Positions 44,948 through 53,847 of a stretch of 64,000 nucleotides of DNA are shown here, piece after piece. Source of the DNA: JBMZCV01 sp049613665 (GTDB lineage Bacteria > Bacteroidota > Bacteroidia > Chitinophagales > UBA2359); the NCBI GenBank assembly GCA_049613665.1, contig JBMZCV010000004.1, positions 1-64,000 on the forward strand, given 5' to 3'. Position numbers and translations under genes: made by a program. The notes beneath the pieces were generated by a model. That model was given only the letters and a program-made list of their open reading frames with translations. It ran no database searches and was not told the DNA's origin. Every line of letters begins with the position of its first letter. Within the stretch, counting starts at the first letter, position 1.

Positions 44948-45991
44948 ATGGCAACAATTAATTTTGGCGGCACAGACGAAAAAGTCGTGATGCGTGAAGA
45001 ATTTCCTTTAGAGAAAGCATTAAAAGTATTAAAAAACGAAACTATCGCAGCGATTGGCTACGGTGTTCAAGGGCCTGCACAGGCTTTAAATTTGCGTGAC
45101 AATGGTTTCAATATCATCGTCGGACAGCGAAAAGGTGGCAAATCTTGGGACAAAGCAGTAGCTGATGGTTGGGTAGAAGGCGAAACGCTTTTCGAAATTG
45201 AAGAGGCTTGCGACAAAGGCACAATTATTATGAGCCTTTTGTCAGATGCTGGGCAGATTGAAGTTTGGCCACGCATGAAAAAGCATTTAACGGCTGGCAA
45301 AGCTTTATATTTTTCACATGGTTTTGCAGTAACTTATCACGAGCAAACAGGCGTTGTAGCTCCTGCTGATGTTGATGTTATTTTGGCTGCTCCAAAAGGT
45401 TCTGGTACAAGTGTAAGACGTTTGTTTTTGCAAGGAAAAGGCATCAATTCTAGCTATGCCATTTTTCAAGATGCAACAGGAAAGGCTTACGATAGAACCA
45501 TTGCAATGGGTATTGGCGTAGGTTCTGGCTACTTGTTTGAAACGACTTTTAAGAAAGAAGTAACAAGCGATTTGGTAGGCGAAAGAGGCGTTTTGATGGG
45601 TGCTTTGGCTGGCATCATGGAGGCACAATACAACTTATTGCGTCAAAGAGGACACAGCCCAAGCGAAGCTTTCAACGAAACGGTAGAGGAATTGACGCAA
45701 AGTTTGATGCCTTTGGTAGCCGAAAATGGCATGGATTGGATGTATGCCAACTGCTCGACAACTGCTCAACGTGGTGCTTTGGATTGGAAAAATCGTTTTA
45801 GAGATGCGGTAGCTCCTGTTTTCAAGGATTTGTACGACAGCGTAGCAAGCGGCAATGAAGCGGCTATCACAATTGATAGAAATAGCAAAAGCGATTATCG
45901 TGAGAAATTGCAAGTAGAATTGGACGAAATCGGTAATTCTGAAATGTGGACGGCAGGGAAGCAAGTGAGAAAGTTGCGTCCGAATAAGTAA
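44948..45991 (+). CDS. ilvC: Ketol-acid reductoisomerase, class I
   Basis: A 347-residue NAD(P)H- and Mg-dependent enzyme that isomerises and reduces acetolactate. The nucleotide-binding site is IGYGVQGPAQALNLRDNG, followed by the cofactor loop VGQRKGGKSWDKA. The later catalytic region has the acidic metal ligands around DLVGERGVLMGALAGIMEAQ and the C-terminal STTAQRGALDW. Length marks the short class I form. It closes the ilvE-D-B-N-C order and is followed by a strong terminator. Confidence 0.95.
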   Translation: MATINFGGTDEKVVMREEFPLEKALKVLKNETIAAIGYGVQGPAQALNLRDNGFNIIVGQRKGGKSWDKAVADGWVEGETLFEIEEACDKGTIIMSLLSDAGQIEVWPRMKKHLTAGKALYFSHGFAVTYHEQTGVVAPADVDVILAAPKGSGTSVRRLFLQGKGINSSYAIFQDATGKAYDRTIAMGIGVGSGYLFETTFKKEVTSDLVGERGVLMGALAGIMEAQYNLLRQRGHSPSEAFNETVEELTQSLMPLVAENGMDWMYANCSTTAQRGALDWKNRFRDAVAPVFKDLYDSVASGNEAAITIDRNSKSDYREKLQVELDEIGNSEMWTAGKQVRKLRPNK

Positions 45992-46013
45992 AATTCTGTT
46001 TTATTCTTAAACA

Positions 46014-46056
46014 AAAAGGCATTTCATCATAAAAAAGATGAAATGCCTTTTTTGTA
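46014..46056 (+). terminator. Rho-independent terminator of the ilv operon
   Basis: The arms AAAAAGGCATTTCATC and GATGAAATGCCTTTTTT surround an 8-nt A-rich loop and end in T residues. It lies 23 bp past ilvC. Confidence 0.9.
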
Positions 46057-46092
46057 TTTAAAAACGAATAACAAAAATAGTTTCACTTGTTT

Positions 46093-46122
46093 TTTGTTTT
46101 TTAAGAGAATGTTATATATTTG
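46093..46122 (+). promoter_or_regulatory. Bacteroidota-type promoter for the HEPN/nuclease gene
   Basis: TTTG (46093-46096) and TATATTTG (46115-46122) are separated by 18 bp, an exact fit to TTTG/TAnnTTTG. Transcription would begin near 46129, which rules out the in-frame GTG at 46122 as the start codon. Confidence 0.65.
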
Positions 46123-46145
46123 TGAGGTGCATCATTAAAGCAAAA

Positions 46146-47111
46146 ATGATTAAAGTTTATATGAAAAAAAAATTCGAAATAAGTTTAAAAGATAATGGTA
46201 TTCACTCTCTAAATCGTGGTTTAGATACATTCAAGTTATATGAAAAAGAAAAAAAAGATTTTCAATTGAAAGAAGCAATAATGTTTCTTCATCATGGAAT
46301 AGAACTTTTAATGAAACAAGTTTTAATTGAAAATTCAGGTGAATATCTAATTTATTCTGATATAGGAGATGTGACAATAAAGAAAGTAATCAATGCTAAA
46401 AAGCAGGGAATTAGTGTTTTTGACTTAGCTAAACCTCCTCATACTTCAACTTATTTAGAAGCGATTAGTAGAGTACGAGCATTTGTTGATATTTTAGAAC
46501 TGGAAGAAAGTTTAGAAACAAGGTTAAAAGATTTGAATAAAATACGTAATAAGTTAGAGCATTATGCTATAAATATGGAAATTGGTAGAATTGAAAAATT
46601 AATCACACAAATTAGAAACCCATTGATAAAATTCTTTGAGGAAACAATTAAGGAATTTAAAGAGAAAGATGCCGAAAAAGTTAAAGAGAAGTGGGAAAAT
46701 GTTTCTGGAGCAATTATGAATAGCTATATTTTTCAATTAATTCAAAAATTTAAGGGGCAAAAAATAGCAGGAGAATTGTTAGGGATAAAAGGAGAATTTC
46801 AACTGCCACACTTTAGAGAAACTTTTCGAGAAAAGAAGATCAAGTTTGGAAATAATTGTAGAATAGCAGATATTTTAGCAATAGATAATAAAGGAGAAAA
46901 ATGGGTAATTGAAATTAGAAATGGAGTTTATCACAGCATTAAAAGTGATATAAATAGAGTGTTAAGTCTCTCAAAAATGGTAAATGGAATTCCGTGGCTC
47001 ATTGTATTTGATGTTATCAATGAAGATACCAAGTTTTATGCAAAGGAGAGTGGAATACTTATAACAGATGTTTTTAATCTGAATGAGCTAGAAAAGATAA
47101 TTTCAAAATAA
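46146..47111 (+). CDS. HEPN-like plus PD-(D/E)XK-like nuclease protein
   Basis: A 321-residue cytoplasmic protein with two recognisable parts. The N-terminal helical half (about 15-165) has FLHHGIELLMKQVL and ends in RNKLEHY, giving the Rx4H motif (Arg134, His139) of HEPN ribonucleases. The C-terminal part (about 225-320) has RIADILAIDNKG then WVIEIRNG, a D-x14-ExR arrangement (Asp242, Glu257, Arg259) resembling PD-(D/E)XK nucleases with Arg for Lys. Starts at 46146 or 46161 both fit downstream of the promoter. It stands alone between the ilv terminator and a repeat. A defence or stress RNase role is plausible but inferred. Confidence 0.6.
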   Translation: MIKVYMKKKFEISLKDNGIHSLNRGLDTFKLYEKEKKDFQLKEAIMFLHHGIELLMKQVLIENSGEYLIYSDIGDVTIKKVINAKKQGISVFDLAKPPHTSTYLEAISRVRAFVDILELEESLETRLKDLNKIRNKLEHYAINMEIGRIEKLITQIRNPLIKFFEETIKEFKEKDAEKVKEKWENVSGAIMNSYIFQLIQKFKGQKIAGELLGIKGEFQLPHFRETFREKKIKFGNNCRIADILAIDNKGEKWVIEIRNGVYHSIKSDINRVLSLSKMVNGIPWLIVFDVINEDTKFYAKESGILITDVFNLNELEKIISK

Positions 47112-47121
47112 AGTATTTGCC

Positions 47122-47172
47122 TTTTGTTGCTGATGATAACATGCAGCAACGGCAAGAGTTGTTGTTTTTTGA
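47122..47172. repeat. Partial copy of the GTTG..GATAACA..CAACGG repeat
   Basis: GTTGCTGATGATAACATGCAGCAACGG followed by GAGTTGTTGTTTTTT corresponds to the right half of the inverted repeat at 43777-43884. It lies in front of the next gene, much as that copy precedes ilvN. Confidence 0.5.
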
Positions 47173-47219
47173 AAAAAATAAAAGTGTAATGTTTTATTTA
47201 AGTTTTGGTATAATTTAGG

Positions 47220-47969
47220 ATGCAAAAAATGAAATCAATATTTAAAATATTAACTATTTCAGTAATTTTATTGAACTGTTTAAGTGCAAATAACAAGAAA
47301 CATGACTACAAGTCAATGCTTGAATATTATCTTGAAACAAAGAAAATTGAATCAACTGCTAATTTCTTCGATTCAAGTTTTAATAATATGGAAGCTTTAG
47401 AAATCAAACTGCTGGACTATAAAATAAATTGGCGAAAAAAAGAGCGTGGTATTGAAATTACAATTGATGGACATACAATTAATACCGCAGATAAAGTAAC
47501 TTTAAATCCTGTTTGGGGTTCAGGTGTTGATAGCGTAAATTTCGCTAACTTTTTGAAAGAAGTAAAAGTTTATGAGACTGCTCAATTAGTAGGTTTTGTT
47601 TTGACGAATACTCCTTGTACAGGGCTTGCATGCGATATAAATTACCAACTTATTTATGACTTAAAATCACAAAAAGAAAGCTATTTTGGGCGATTCAGAA
47701 CAGGTTTTGAGTTTGAGTTATATCATTTCAATGCTGATGACTTTCCAGATTATTTAAGTAAAACGTTTTATGGAAGAAATGCACAACAAATCGATACTAC
47801 CGAATTTGTGATGTATAGCCAAACAGAAAATGGCGATTTTCAACAATTTCAAACCGCAACACAAAGCAAATATTGGTTTAAACACATTTGTTCAGTATCT
47901 AACGATGACTTTGAGAATGAAAGCTTTGAAGAACATTGGGTAGAAAAAATAAATGTGTATGATAAATAA
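47220..47969 (+). CDS. Secreted protein of unknown function
   Basis: A 249-residue exported protein with a signal peptide (about 1-23; LLNCLSAN). The Cys in LLNC could instead be a lipobox, but no Ala/Gly precedes it, so this is doubtful. The mature part mixes helical and strand segments. It contains HTINTADKVTLNPVWGSG, a Cys pair in NTPCTGLACDINYQL that could form a disulfide, and an acidic C terminus. I do not recognise a family. A second ATG at 47229 is equally good. Codon use and base content resemble the neighbouring genes. Confidence 0.6.
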   Translation: MQKMKSIFKILTISVILLNCLSANNKKHDYKSMLEYYLETKKIESTANFFDSSFNNMEALEIKLLDYKINWRKKERGIEITIDGHTINTADKVTLNPVWGSGVDSVNFANFLKEVKVYETAQLVGFVLTNTPCTGLACDINYQLIYDLKSQKESYFGRFRTGFEFELYHFNADDFPDYLSKTFYGRNAQQIDTTEFVMYSQTENGDFQQFQTATQSKYWFKHICSVSNDDFENESFEEHWVEKINVYDK

Positions 47970-48068
47970 AGATGTTAGCCAACTTACTCCAGCTACTCTC
48001 GCTTTGAAATAAAAAAAATATTATAAAAAACATTTATTTGTTTTTCTGTGTCAGCAATTAGTTTTTAA

Positions 48069-48178
48069 GGTCTTTTTTTATCAAAAGTTTAAACATACTA
48101 TTTTTATGGCCTTTTGAACTGAAAAATAGTATGTTTCCCCTATCAAAAAAGGTTTCTTTTGTTAAACCGAGAATAGCT
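48069..48178 (+). mobile_element. MITE-like GTTCGGACATTT-family element, internally deleted copy
   Basis: Keeps AAACATACTATTTTTATGGCC and GGCCTTTTGAACTG with AAATAGTATGTTT, but lacks the middle section and the left terminus of the copies at 15927 and 32760. It abuts the stop of the lactone oxidase gene. Confidence 0.6.
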
Positions 48179-48182
48179 GAAC

Positions 48183-49487
48183 TTACTCCTTTTCCAACAA
48201 CTCCTGCAAATACCCATTCAAAAACAAATTTGTAGGGTCGAGTTGTCGTCTGATGTCGCAAAAAGCGTTCCATTTCGGATATAGCTCGCACAAATCTTCT
48301 GCCTTCAAAGTATGCAATTTGCCCCAATGTGGACGGCCATTATGATTGCGAAAAATGCTTTCGAGTGCTGCAAAATATTTTTTATATGGCTTTCCTTTGA
48401 ACACATGAACCGAAATATGAGCCGAATCTCTTCCATAACAAGGACTTAGATAAATATCATCACCTTTGATAAAACGATTTTCGGTCGGAAAATGCACCTG
48501 AAAGCGGTATCTATCAATACAATCAACGATTTCTTCGCATATATCTTTGAAACTTTCGAGCGGCACATTATATTCCATCTCATTAAATTTGACCAAACGA
48601 GGCATAGCATATACTTTGTGACTCCAATCCAATTTGTTGGTTTCACCTATCAAACTAGCTGACAATTTTGCGACCGAAGCCGACATAGCAGGCACAACAC
48701 GAGTCATACTGCTTACTGCTCCCAAAACCATATTTTCAAGCACCAAATCATTCAAATAATTGACTTTTGTATAAGGCTTTACGGCTTCTTGTGAAATGTT
48801 ACTGAATTTGTTTTGTACTGTTTTGGTATGCGGAAACCAATAAAACTCATAATTTCTATTGTTGGCGATATATTCATCTAAATTATTTAAACAAGAAGCA
48901 AAATTTTCTTTGTTGGACACAAAATGAAGCTTATAAGCTGGCACACATTGAATAGTTATTTTGCTGATAACACCCAAAGTACCGAGTGAAAGTTGAGCCG
49001 CTTTGAAAATATGTGGATTTTTTTCTGCGGAACATTCTAGCACTTCGCCGCTTGCCGTAACAAGGCTTAAACCGACAACTTGCGTTGGAATAATACCCAA
49101 ATTAATACCTGTGCCATGTGTGCCTGTACCAATTGCACCAGCGATAGACTGCACATCAATATCGCCCAAATTTTCCATTGCCAAGCCATTTTCAAACAAC
49201 AACTCGCCCAAATATTTTATTTTCGTGCCTGCATAAACCGTTGCTTGCTTTTTTTCGAGGTCAATGCTTTCGATGCCTTGATATTTGTCGAGCGATACCA
49301 AAGCCATTTGCGTTTCAAACAAAGGATTCCAAGAATGTGCCGAACCGATGATACGAATTTTGCGATTTTTAACCGCACATTTTTTGATTATTTTAACAAT
49401 TTCGCTTTCGCTTGTTGGAAAATAAACTTTTTCTGGGGTAAACTGAACAATGCCAGACCAATTTTTCCACTTCTTTTTTGCTGTCAT
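48183..49487 (-). CDS. FAD-linked lactone oxidase family (D-arabinono-1,4-lactone oxidase-like)
   Basis: A 434-residue VAO-type flavoenzyme. The N-terminal FAD-binding PCMH domain (about 12-190) has IRIIGSAHSW, whose His51 is the usual covalent FAD attachment residue, and the second flavin-contact block IAGAIGTGTHGTG. The C-terminal domain ends with the catalytic RPHWGKLHT near residue 392, the HWxK motif of the aldonolactone oxidase group. These enzymes oxidise aldono-lactones or sugar alcohols; the substrate here is not determinable. It is a lone gene. An AGAGGCTGTTT element sits in its upstream region. Confidence 0.88.
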   Translation of the reverse strand: MTAKKKWKNWSGIVQFTPEKVYFPTSESEIVKIIKKCAVKNRKIRIIGSAHSWNPLFETQMALVSLDKYQGIESIDLEKKQATVYAGTKIKYLGELLFENGLAMENLGDIDVQSIAGAIGTGTHGTGINLGIIPTQVVGLSLVTASGEVLECSAEKNPHIFKAAQLSLGTLGVISKITIQCVPAYKLHFVSNKENFASCLNNLDEYIANNRNYEFYWFPHTKTVQNKFSNISQEAVKPYTKVNYLNDLVLENMVLGAVSSMTRVVPAMSASVAKLSASLIGETNKLDWSHKVYAMPRLVKFNEMEYNVPLESFKDICEEIVDCIDRYRFQVHFPTENRFIKGDDIYLSPCYGRDSAHISVHVFKGKPYKKYFAALESIFRNHNGRPHWGKLHTLKAEDLCELYPKWNAFCDIRRQLDPTNLFLNGYLQELLEKE

Positions 49488-49549
49488 AGTTCTTTATAAT
49501 GTTTTTGTGAATGCTTTCGTTATTTTCTTGTTGAAACCCATCATGTCTA

Positions 49550-49647
49550 AGAGGTTGTTTAAATTTTGTTTTTGATGCTGAAAAAGTTAGATTTTTTGCT
49601 CAAATTAATACTTTTTTAAGCCAAAGGATAGAATTTAAACAGCCTCT
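49550..49647. mobile_element. MITE-like AGAGGCTGTTT element, short copy
   Basis: A 98-bp copy of the element at 35988 with the ends AGAGGTTGTTTAAATTTTG and AGAATTTAAACAGCCTCT. Both copies are preceded by CTA and followed by AA. A complex inverted repeat follows at 49668-49764; these fill the 349-bp gap before the kinase stop. Confidence 0.65.
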
Positions 49648-49667
49648 AAGCTAATTTAAAGTTTTTT

Positions 49668-49764
49668 CTTCAACAATAAGAAAAAAATGACTTATTTTTC
49701 TAGCCAAAAGAGTCAAATATAAAAAGTTGTGAACTCTTATTGTTTAGAAATAAGTCATTTCTTA
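49668..49764 (-). repeat. Nested inverted repeat downstream of a histidine kinase
   Basis: AACAATAAGA/TCTTATTGTT and AAATGACTTATTT/GAAATAAGTCATTT overlap within 97 bp and could fold alternatively. On the minus strand a run of T follows the second arm, so it may terminate the kinase transcript. Confidence 0.5.
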
Positions 49765-49836
49765 TAGCTTGAAAACTTATATGAATTTATGTTAGAAGGT
49801 GCTAAAACGAGCGAAAATAACTATAAACTACATTTT

Positions 49837-50904
49837 TTAAATAGGAAATTTTTCGCTCAAGGCGATACTGTCTAATGTTGAGCCGATTTCTTCCGAAATT
49901 TCACCAGCCAAAGAGATAGTAAAAATAGTACCTTTAGGTTTGTTATCGCTTACAACTATGCTTCCATTGTGATATTCGGTCAGTTGTTTTACCAAAAACA
50001 AACCTAAACCTGTGCCTTTCGTTTTGCGAGTATCTTCGCTGCCTACACGATAAAACTTGTTGAAAATACGTTTTTTATCTTCCTCAGGAATACCTACACC
50101 ATTGTCTGCAACGCTAAAATAGGCTTTTTTATTTTTGTAAATCACGCCTATCTCAATTTCTGGGTCTTTAGGCGAATATTTGATAGCGTTTTCTATCAAA
50201 TTGATAACCATAGAAGTGATAGCAATAGGGTCGCCTGTTATATAAACATCTTTTTGCACCGATAATTTGATAGGCACATTGCGACCAATACCATCTTTTA
50301 GTTTGCGAGTAGTTTCGGTAGCTACTTGCGAAAGATTGATTTCTTGTGTCGCAAAGCTGATAGATTGGTTTTCTATTTTGGCAGCCATCAATATGTTATC
50401 GACCAAATTTTTCAGTCTTTCCGTATCTTTTATTGCATTGTTTAGAAGGCGAGTACGCCATTTTTCTTCCAAATTTTTGCGATTCAACAAGGTTTCTATC
50501 GATATTTTTAGACCAGCAATAGGCGATTTTAACTCATGTGTAATTGATAACAAGAAGTTTCTTTGTTGTCTGTTCAACAACAATTCTTTTCTAATGCCAG
50601 AGTGAATTTGATAAGAACCCAAAACTAAGATAAGAAAAAATACAAATCCTTCACCAAAAATTTGGAACAATTCGGTTCTATATTCCTCTTCTATTTTTTC
50701 AGATGTAGGCGAGTTTTCATAATAACTTTTTTCTCCTAATTTTGAGAGTTCATAAGCAATTTCTTCTTTTTCGTGGCTCAATTTTCTAATAGTTTCAGCA
50801 TTGTTGAGGTGCAAGATTGTCCACCAAATTGCTGCGGCAAATACATAAGCAACAAGAATGTAATAAATTGTTAGAGGCCTTAATATATTTTTCAGTTGTA
50901 TCAT
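49837..50904 (-). CDS. Membrane sensor histidine kinase
   Basis: A 355-residue inner-membrane kinase. Two membrane segments (about 12-30 and 83-100) enclose a small periplasmic domain of about 50 residues. HisKA follows with the phospho-acceptor in ITHELKSPIAG (about residue 124). The HATPase domain has LIENAIKYSP, VADNGVGIPEED and GTGLGLFLVKQLTE. Its partner response regulator is not in the window. It is read after the PhoD gene on the same strand, but a hairpin lies between them. Confidence 0.9.
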   Translation of the reverse strand: MIQLKNILRPLTIYYILVAYVFAAAIWWTILHLNNAETIRKLSHEKEEIAYELSKLGEKSYYENSPTSEKIEEEYRTELFQIFGEGFVFFLILVLGSYQIHSGIRKELLLNRQQRNFLLSITHELKSPIAGLKISIETLLNRKNLEEKWRTRLLNNAIKDTERLKNLVDNILMAAKIENQSISFATQEINLSQVATETTRKLKDGIGRNVPIKLSVQKDVYITGDPIAITSMVINLIENAIKYSPKDPEIEIGVIYKNKKAYFSVADNGVGIPEEDKKRIFNKFYRVGSEDTRKTKGTGLGLFLVKQLTEYHNGSIVVSDNKPKGTIFTISLAGEISEEIGSTLDSIALSEKFPI

Positions 50905-50928
50905 ATAAAAGAATACTTTTTTTAAACA

Positions 50929-50968
50929 AAAAGCTGCTAAATAAAATGTTTATTCTTGTTAGCAGCCT
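50929..50968 (-). terminator. Rho-independent terminator of the PhoD gene
   Basis: AGCTGCTAA and TTAGCAGC arms; on the minus strand the hairpin is followed by TTTTTGTTT. It lies between the phoD stop at 51020 and the kinase start at 50904. Confidence 0.65.
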
Positions 50969-51019
50969 TTCAATATACATCAATTTAGAGATAACGCCAA
51001 ACTTTTGTTCTGTTTATTT

Positions 51020-52369
51020 TTATTTCAAATCGTTTTCGTGCCACATTTTTGACCATACTTTTTTGCCCCATTTATTAATGATTTTCACCTCACAAAGTCG
51101 GTCTCCTTTTTCGCCTCTAATGCTAAAATGTGCAAAGTTGGGATACCAATATTTTGTTTTCTTTACTGCTAAAGGATTTTTAGGAGACGAAATTTTGAAT
51201 GGAAAGTTGAGCGTTTCACTACTTATAGGCGAAGTTGTCACTTCATACAAATCATAAGTATCTGGGCGTTTTAGGCAATATAATTCGCTAACATGACGGT
51301 CGCCACTTACCCAAATGATGCCTTTGATGTCGTTTTCGGCAATAAAATCTAAGATTTCCTGCCTTTCTTTCGGAAACTGTTTGAAGCCTTCACCACCGCC
51401 ATGTTCGCTCAAAAATTGCACACCAGACATCACAATTTTAAAAGTTGCTTTAGATTCTAACAAACTTTTTTTGAACCATTCCAATTGCTCTATTCCCAAA
51501 GTTGAACCATTTTTGTCGCTCAAAGCACTTTTATGATAGCGATTGTCCAATAAGAAAATTTCGGCATCTTGATAAGTAAAATTGCTAAAAACGCCTTTTG
51601 TGTCTTTTGTTCCATAAAAAGCATTACCCCAAAACTGTTGAAATAAGTCTAAAGTAACATCTTTTTGAGCATAATTTTTGTCGGCATTATTAGGGCCATA
51701 ATCATGGTCGTCCCAAGTAGCATAGTTTGGGCGTGTTTTTATCAATTTGTTTACAGGCTTGTGCAAACGAGTATGAATATGTCGCCGCATCATATTGTTT
51801 GGATTGTCAAAATCATCATTTCGCAAATACGAATTGTCGCCAATCCAAACATTGAAGTCTGCATTTGTTTTTTGCATTTTTTTGAAAATTAAATTATTGA
51901 TGCCAGGCTGCGACCAATATTTAAAAAAGTTATCGGCAATTTTGGTACAAGAACCTGTCAGAAATGAAAAATTCTCATAGTTATTTTGGTGAAAAGTTTT
52001 TATTTTTTGCTTTTCCACAAACACATCATTCAATTTGATATTGATAACATAAGTAGTGTTGGCTTCCAGATTTTCGAAGGTAAAAAGACAAGGAAAATAG
52101 CCATCTACCCAGTCGTTTCGATTGATGATAAGCTCTTTTTTTTGCAAAGCCTCACTACTATTTAAATCATATAAGTCCAAACTTACTTTTTGAGCATATT
52201 GTGTCATAAGCCAAACCGTAGTGCTATTTTCGGTGGTATGTGCTTGCATTAGCCCAGCCGCAATTTTGGTGTTTGCTGTTTGTGCCTGCAACAAATTGGC
52301 ATTTTGAAGATTAAGAAAGAGTAAGGTAAAGATGAGTAAGCTTGAAAAAATAGTTTTTATGTGCTTCAT
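51020..52369 (-). CDS. PhoD-like alkaline phosphatase/phosphodiesterase
   Basis: A 449-residue secreted metallophosphoesterase of the PhoD family. It has a signal peptide (about 1-30, ending LLQAQ), an Ig-like N-terminal domain (about 35-130) and the catalytic domain. This carries FLTGSCTKI (Cys metal ligand), WIGDNSYL, ATWDDHDYGPNNAD, LLDNRYH and IIWVSGDRHVSEL. These provide the Fe and Ca ligands. The frame is open upstream to 52546, but the ATG at 52369 gives a proper signal peptide. It diverges from the methyltransferase gene across 178 bp. Confidence 0.9.
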   Translation of the reverse strand: MKHIKTIFSSLLIFTLLFLNLQNANLLQAQTANTKIAAGLMQAHTTENSTTVWLMTQYAQKVSLDLYDLNSSEALQKKELIINRNDWVDGYFPCLFTFENLEANTTYVINIKLNDVFVEKQKIKTFHQNNYENFSFLTGSCTKIADNFFKYWSQPGINNLIFKKMQKTNADFNVWIGDNSYLRNDDFDNPNNMMRRHIHTRLHKPVNKLIKTRPNYATWDDHDYGPNNADKNYAQKDVTLDLFQQFWGNAFYGTKDTKGVFSNFTYQDAEIFLLDNRYHKSALSDKNGSTLGIEQLEWFKKSLLESKATFKIVMSGVQFLSEHGGGEGFKQFPKERQEILDFIAENDIKGIIWVSGDRHVSELYCLKRPDTYDLYEVTTSPISSETLNFPFKISSPKNPLAVKKTKYWYPNFAHFSIRGEKGDRLCEVKIINKWGKKVWSKMWHENDLK

Positions 52370-52547
52370 TTTATTTGTGCTTGTTTTTTGTGTTTTTGTT
52401 GAATATGCAAAGCTACAATAATTGCAGTAAATAGCGAATGTTGACTCATAGATTTTTTTATTTCTAGCAAATGGATGAAACTTGGTAGTATTGGGTTTTT
52501 GTTTTTTTGTTAGAAATGTGATATATTTATTGTTAAAACGTTTCAAA

Positions 52548-53756
52548 ATGAATAAAAATAATATATATCAAGGCAATTGCATATCGCTTTTTAGCCAAAT
52601 AGAAGCGGAAACTATTGATTTGATTTATTTTGACCCGCCGTTTTTTACGCAAAAAAAACATAGTTTGCGAGCCAGAGATAATGCAAAAAAGTATGAATTT
52701 GACGATAGTTGGGCTTCATTAGAAGAATATTTGAGTTTAATCGAAGCGTGTTTGATAGCGTGTAAAAGGGTGTTGAAACCGACAGGGAATGTTTTTTTGC
52801 ATTGTGATAAGGTGGCTTCACACTATTTGCGATTGTTGTTAGATAAAGTTTTTGGCAGGAATAATTTTAGAAGCGAAATTATTTGGAGCTATAAAAGATG
52901 GTCAAATTCTAAAAAAGGCTTGTTAAATTCGCATCAAAATATTTATTTTTATTCCAAATCTAAGGCTTTCAAATTCAATCAAATTTATAAAGATTATGCC
53001 GCTTCTACCAATATAGACCAGATTTTGCAAGAGCGAGAAAAAACTAAAAATGGCAAATCTGTTTACAAAAAAGATGCAAATGGAAAAGTTGTTTTAGGAA
53101 AAGCGAAAAAAGGTGTGCCGCTCACAGATATTTGGGAAATTCCATATCTCAATCCTAAAGCGAAAGAAAGAGTAGGCTACCCAACGCAAAAACCTGTTTT
53201 GTTATTGAAACAAATTTTGAAAATAGCTTCCGATAAAGGCGATATCGTACTCGACCCTTTTTGCGGAAGCGGCACGACTTGCGTAGCTGCAAAGGCAATG
53301 GATAGACATTATATAGGCTTTGATATATCAAACGACGCTGTTGAATTGTCTAAAAGAAGGTTGCAAGAAATGGTCATTACCGAATCTATTTTGCTAAAAA
53401 AAGGCAGAAGCAGCTACATAGAAAAATCTGAATTTGAAACGGCATTATTGAAAAGTATTGATGCGATTCCTGTGCAGAGAAATAAAGGCATTGACGGCTT
53501 TTTGAAAAGTCATTATGCAGGAAAACCTGTGCCTATTAAAATTCAAAGAGCCGATGAAACGCTTGAAAATGCTAAAGAAAAATTAGAAAAAGCAAGCAAA
53601 GGAAAAGGCTATCAACTGAAAATTTTAGTTCAAACAAAAGAAGAAACAAACAGCTCAATATTGTTTGGCATTAGTTATGATATTGAAATTATTAAAGCTA
53701 ACCAATTGGAAATTGAGATTTTGAAACGGAAAATGGCTGTTATTGATAGAAGGTAA
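52548..53756 (+). CDS. DNA (N4/N6) methyltransferase of beta type with a nuclease-like C-terminal domain
   Basis: A 402-residue protein. The methyltransferase part (1-280) has the catalytic motif DPPF (29-32) before the target-recognition region, then YPTQKPVLLLKQI and the SAM motif DPFCGSGTT (236-244), the beta-class order. DPPF favours adenine as target. The C-terminal about 110 residues contain QRNKGIDGFLKSHYAG and PVPIKIQ, which resemble the core of a restriction-endonuclease-like fold, but no clean D-(D/E)xK triad is visible. No separate restriction gene is adjacent. The upstream start at 52482 overlaps promoter DNA; ATG 52548 is preferred. Confidence 0.85.
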   Translation: MNKNNIYQGNCISLFSQIEAETIDLIYFDPPFFTQKKHSLRARDNAKKYEFDDSWASLEEYLSLIEACLIACKRVLKPTGNVFLHCDKVASHYLRLLLDKVFGRNNFRSEIIWSYKRWSNSKKGLLNSHQNIYFYSKSKAFKFNQIYKDYAASTNIDQILQEREKTKNGKSVYKKDANGKVVLGKAKKGVPLTDIWEIPYLNPKAKERVGYPTQKPVLLLKQILKIASDKGDIVLDPFCGSGTTCVAAKAMDRHYIGFDISNDAVELSKRRLQEMVITESILLKKGRSSYIEKSEFETALLKSIDAIPVQRNKGIDGFLKSHYAGKPVPIKIQRADETLENAKEKLEKASKGKGYQLKILVQTKEETNSSILFGISYDIEIIKANQLEIEILKRKMAVIDRR

Positions 53757-53847
53757 TCTATTTTTTAGTTTTTTTGTTATCATTTTGATGAAAAAAATAA
53801 TATATTTGTGCATGATAATTTAATTGTTATAACTGAAAACTAGAAAA

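Noticed and set aside
46122..46145. GTG start for the HEPN/nuclease protein
   Set aside because: The GTG overlaps the end of the -7 promoter element and would lie upstream of the predicted transcription start.
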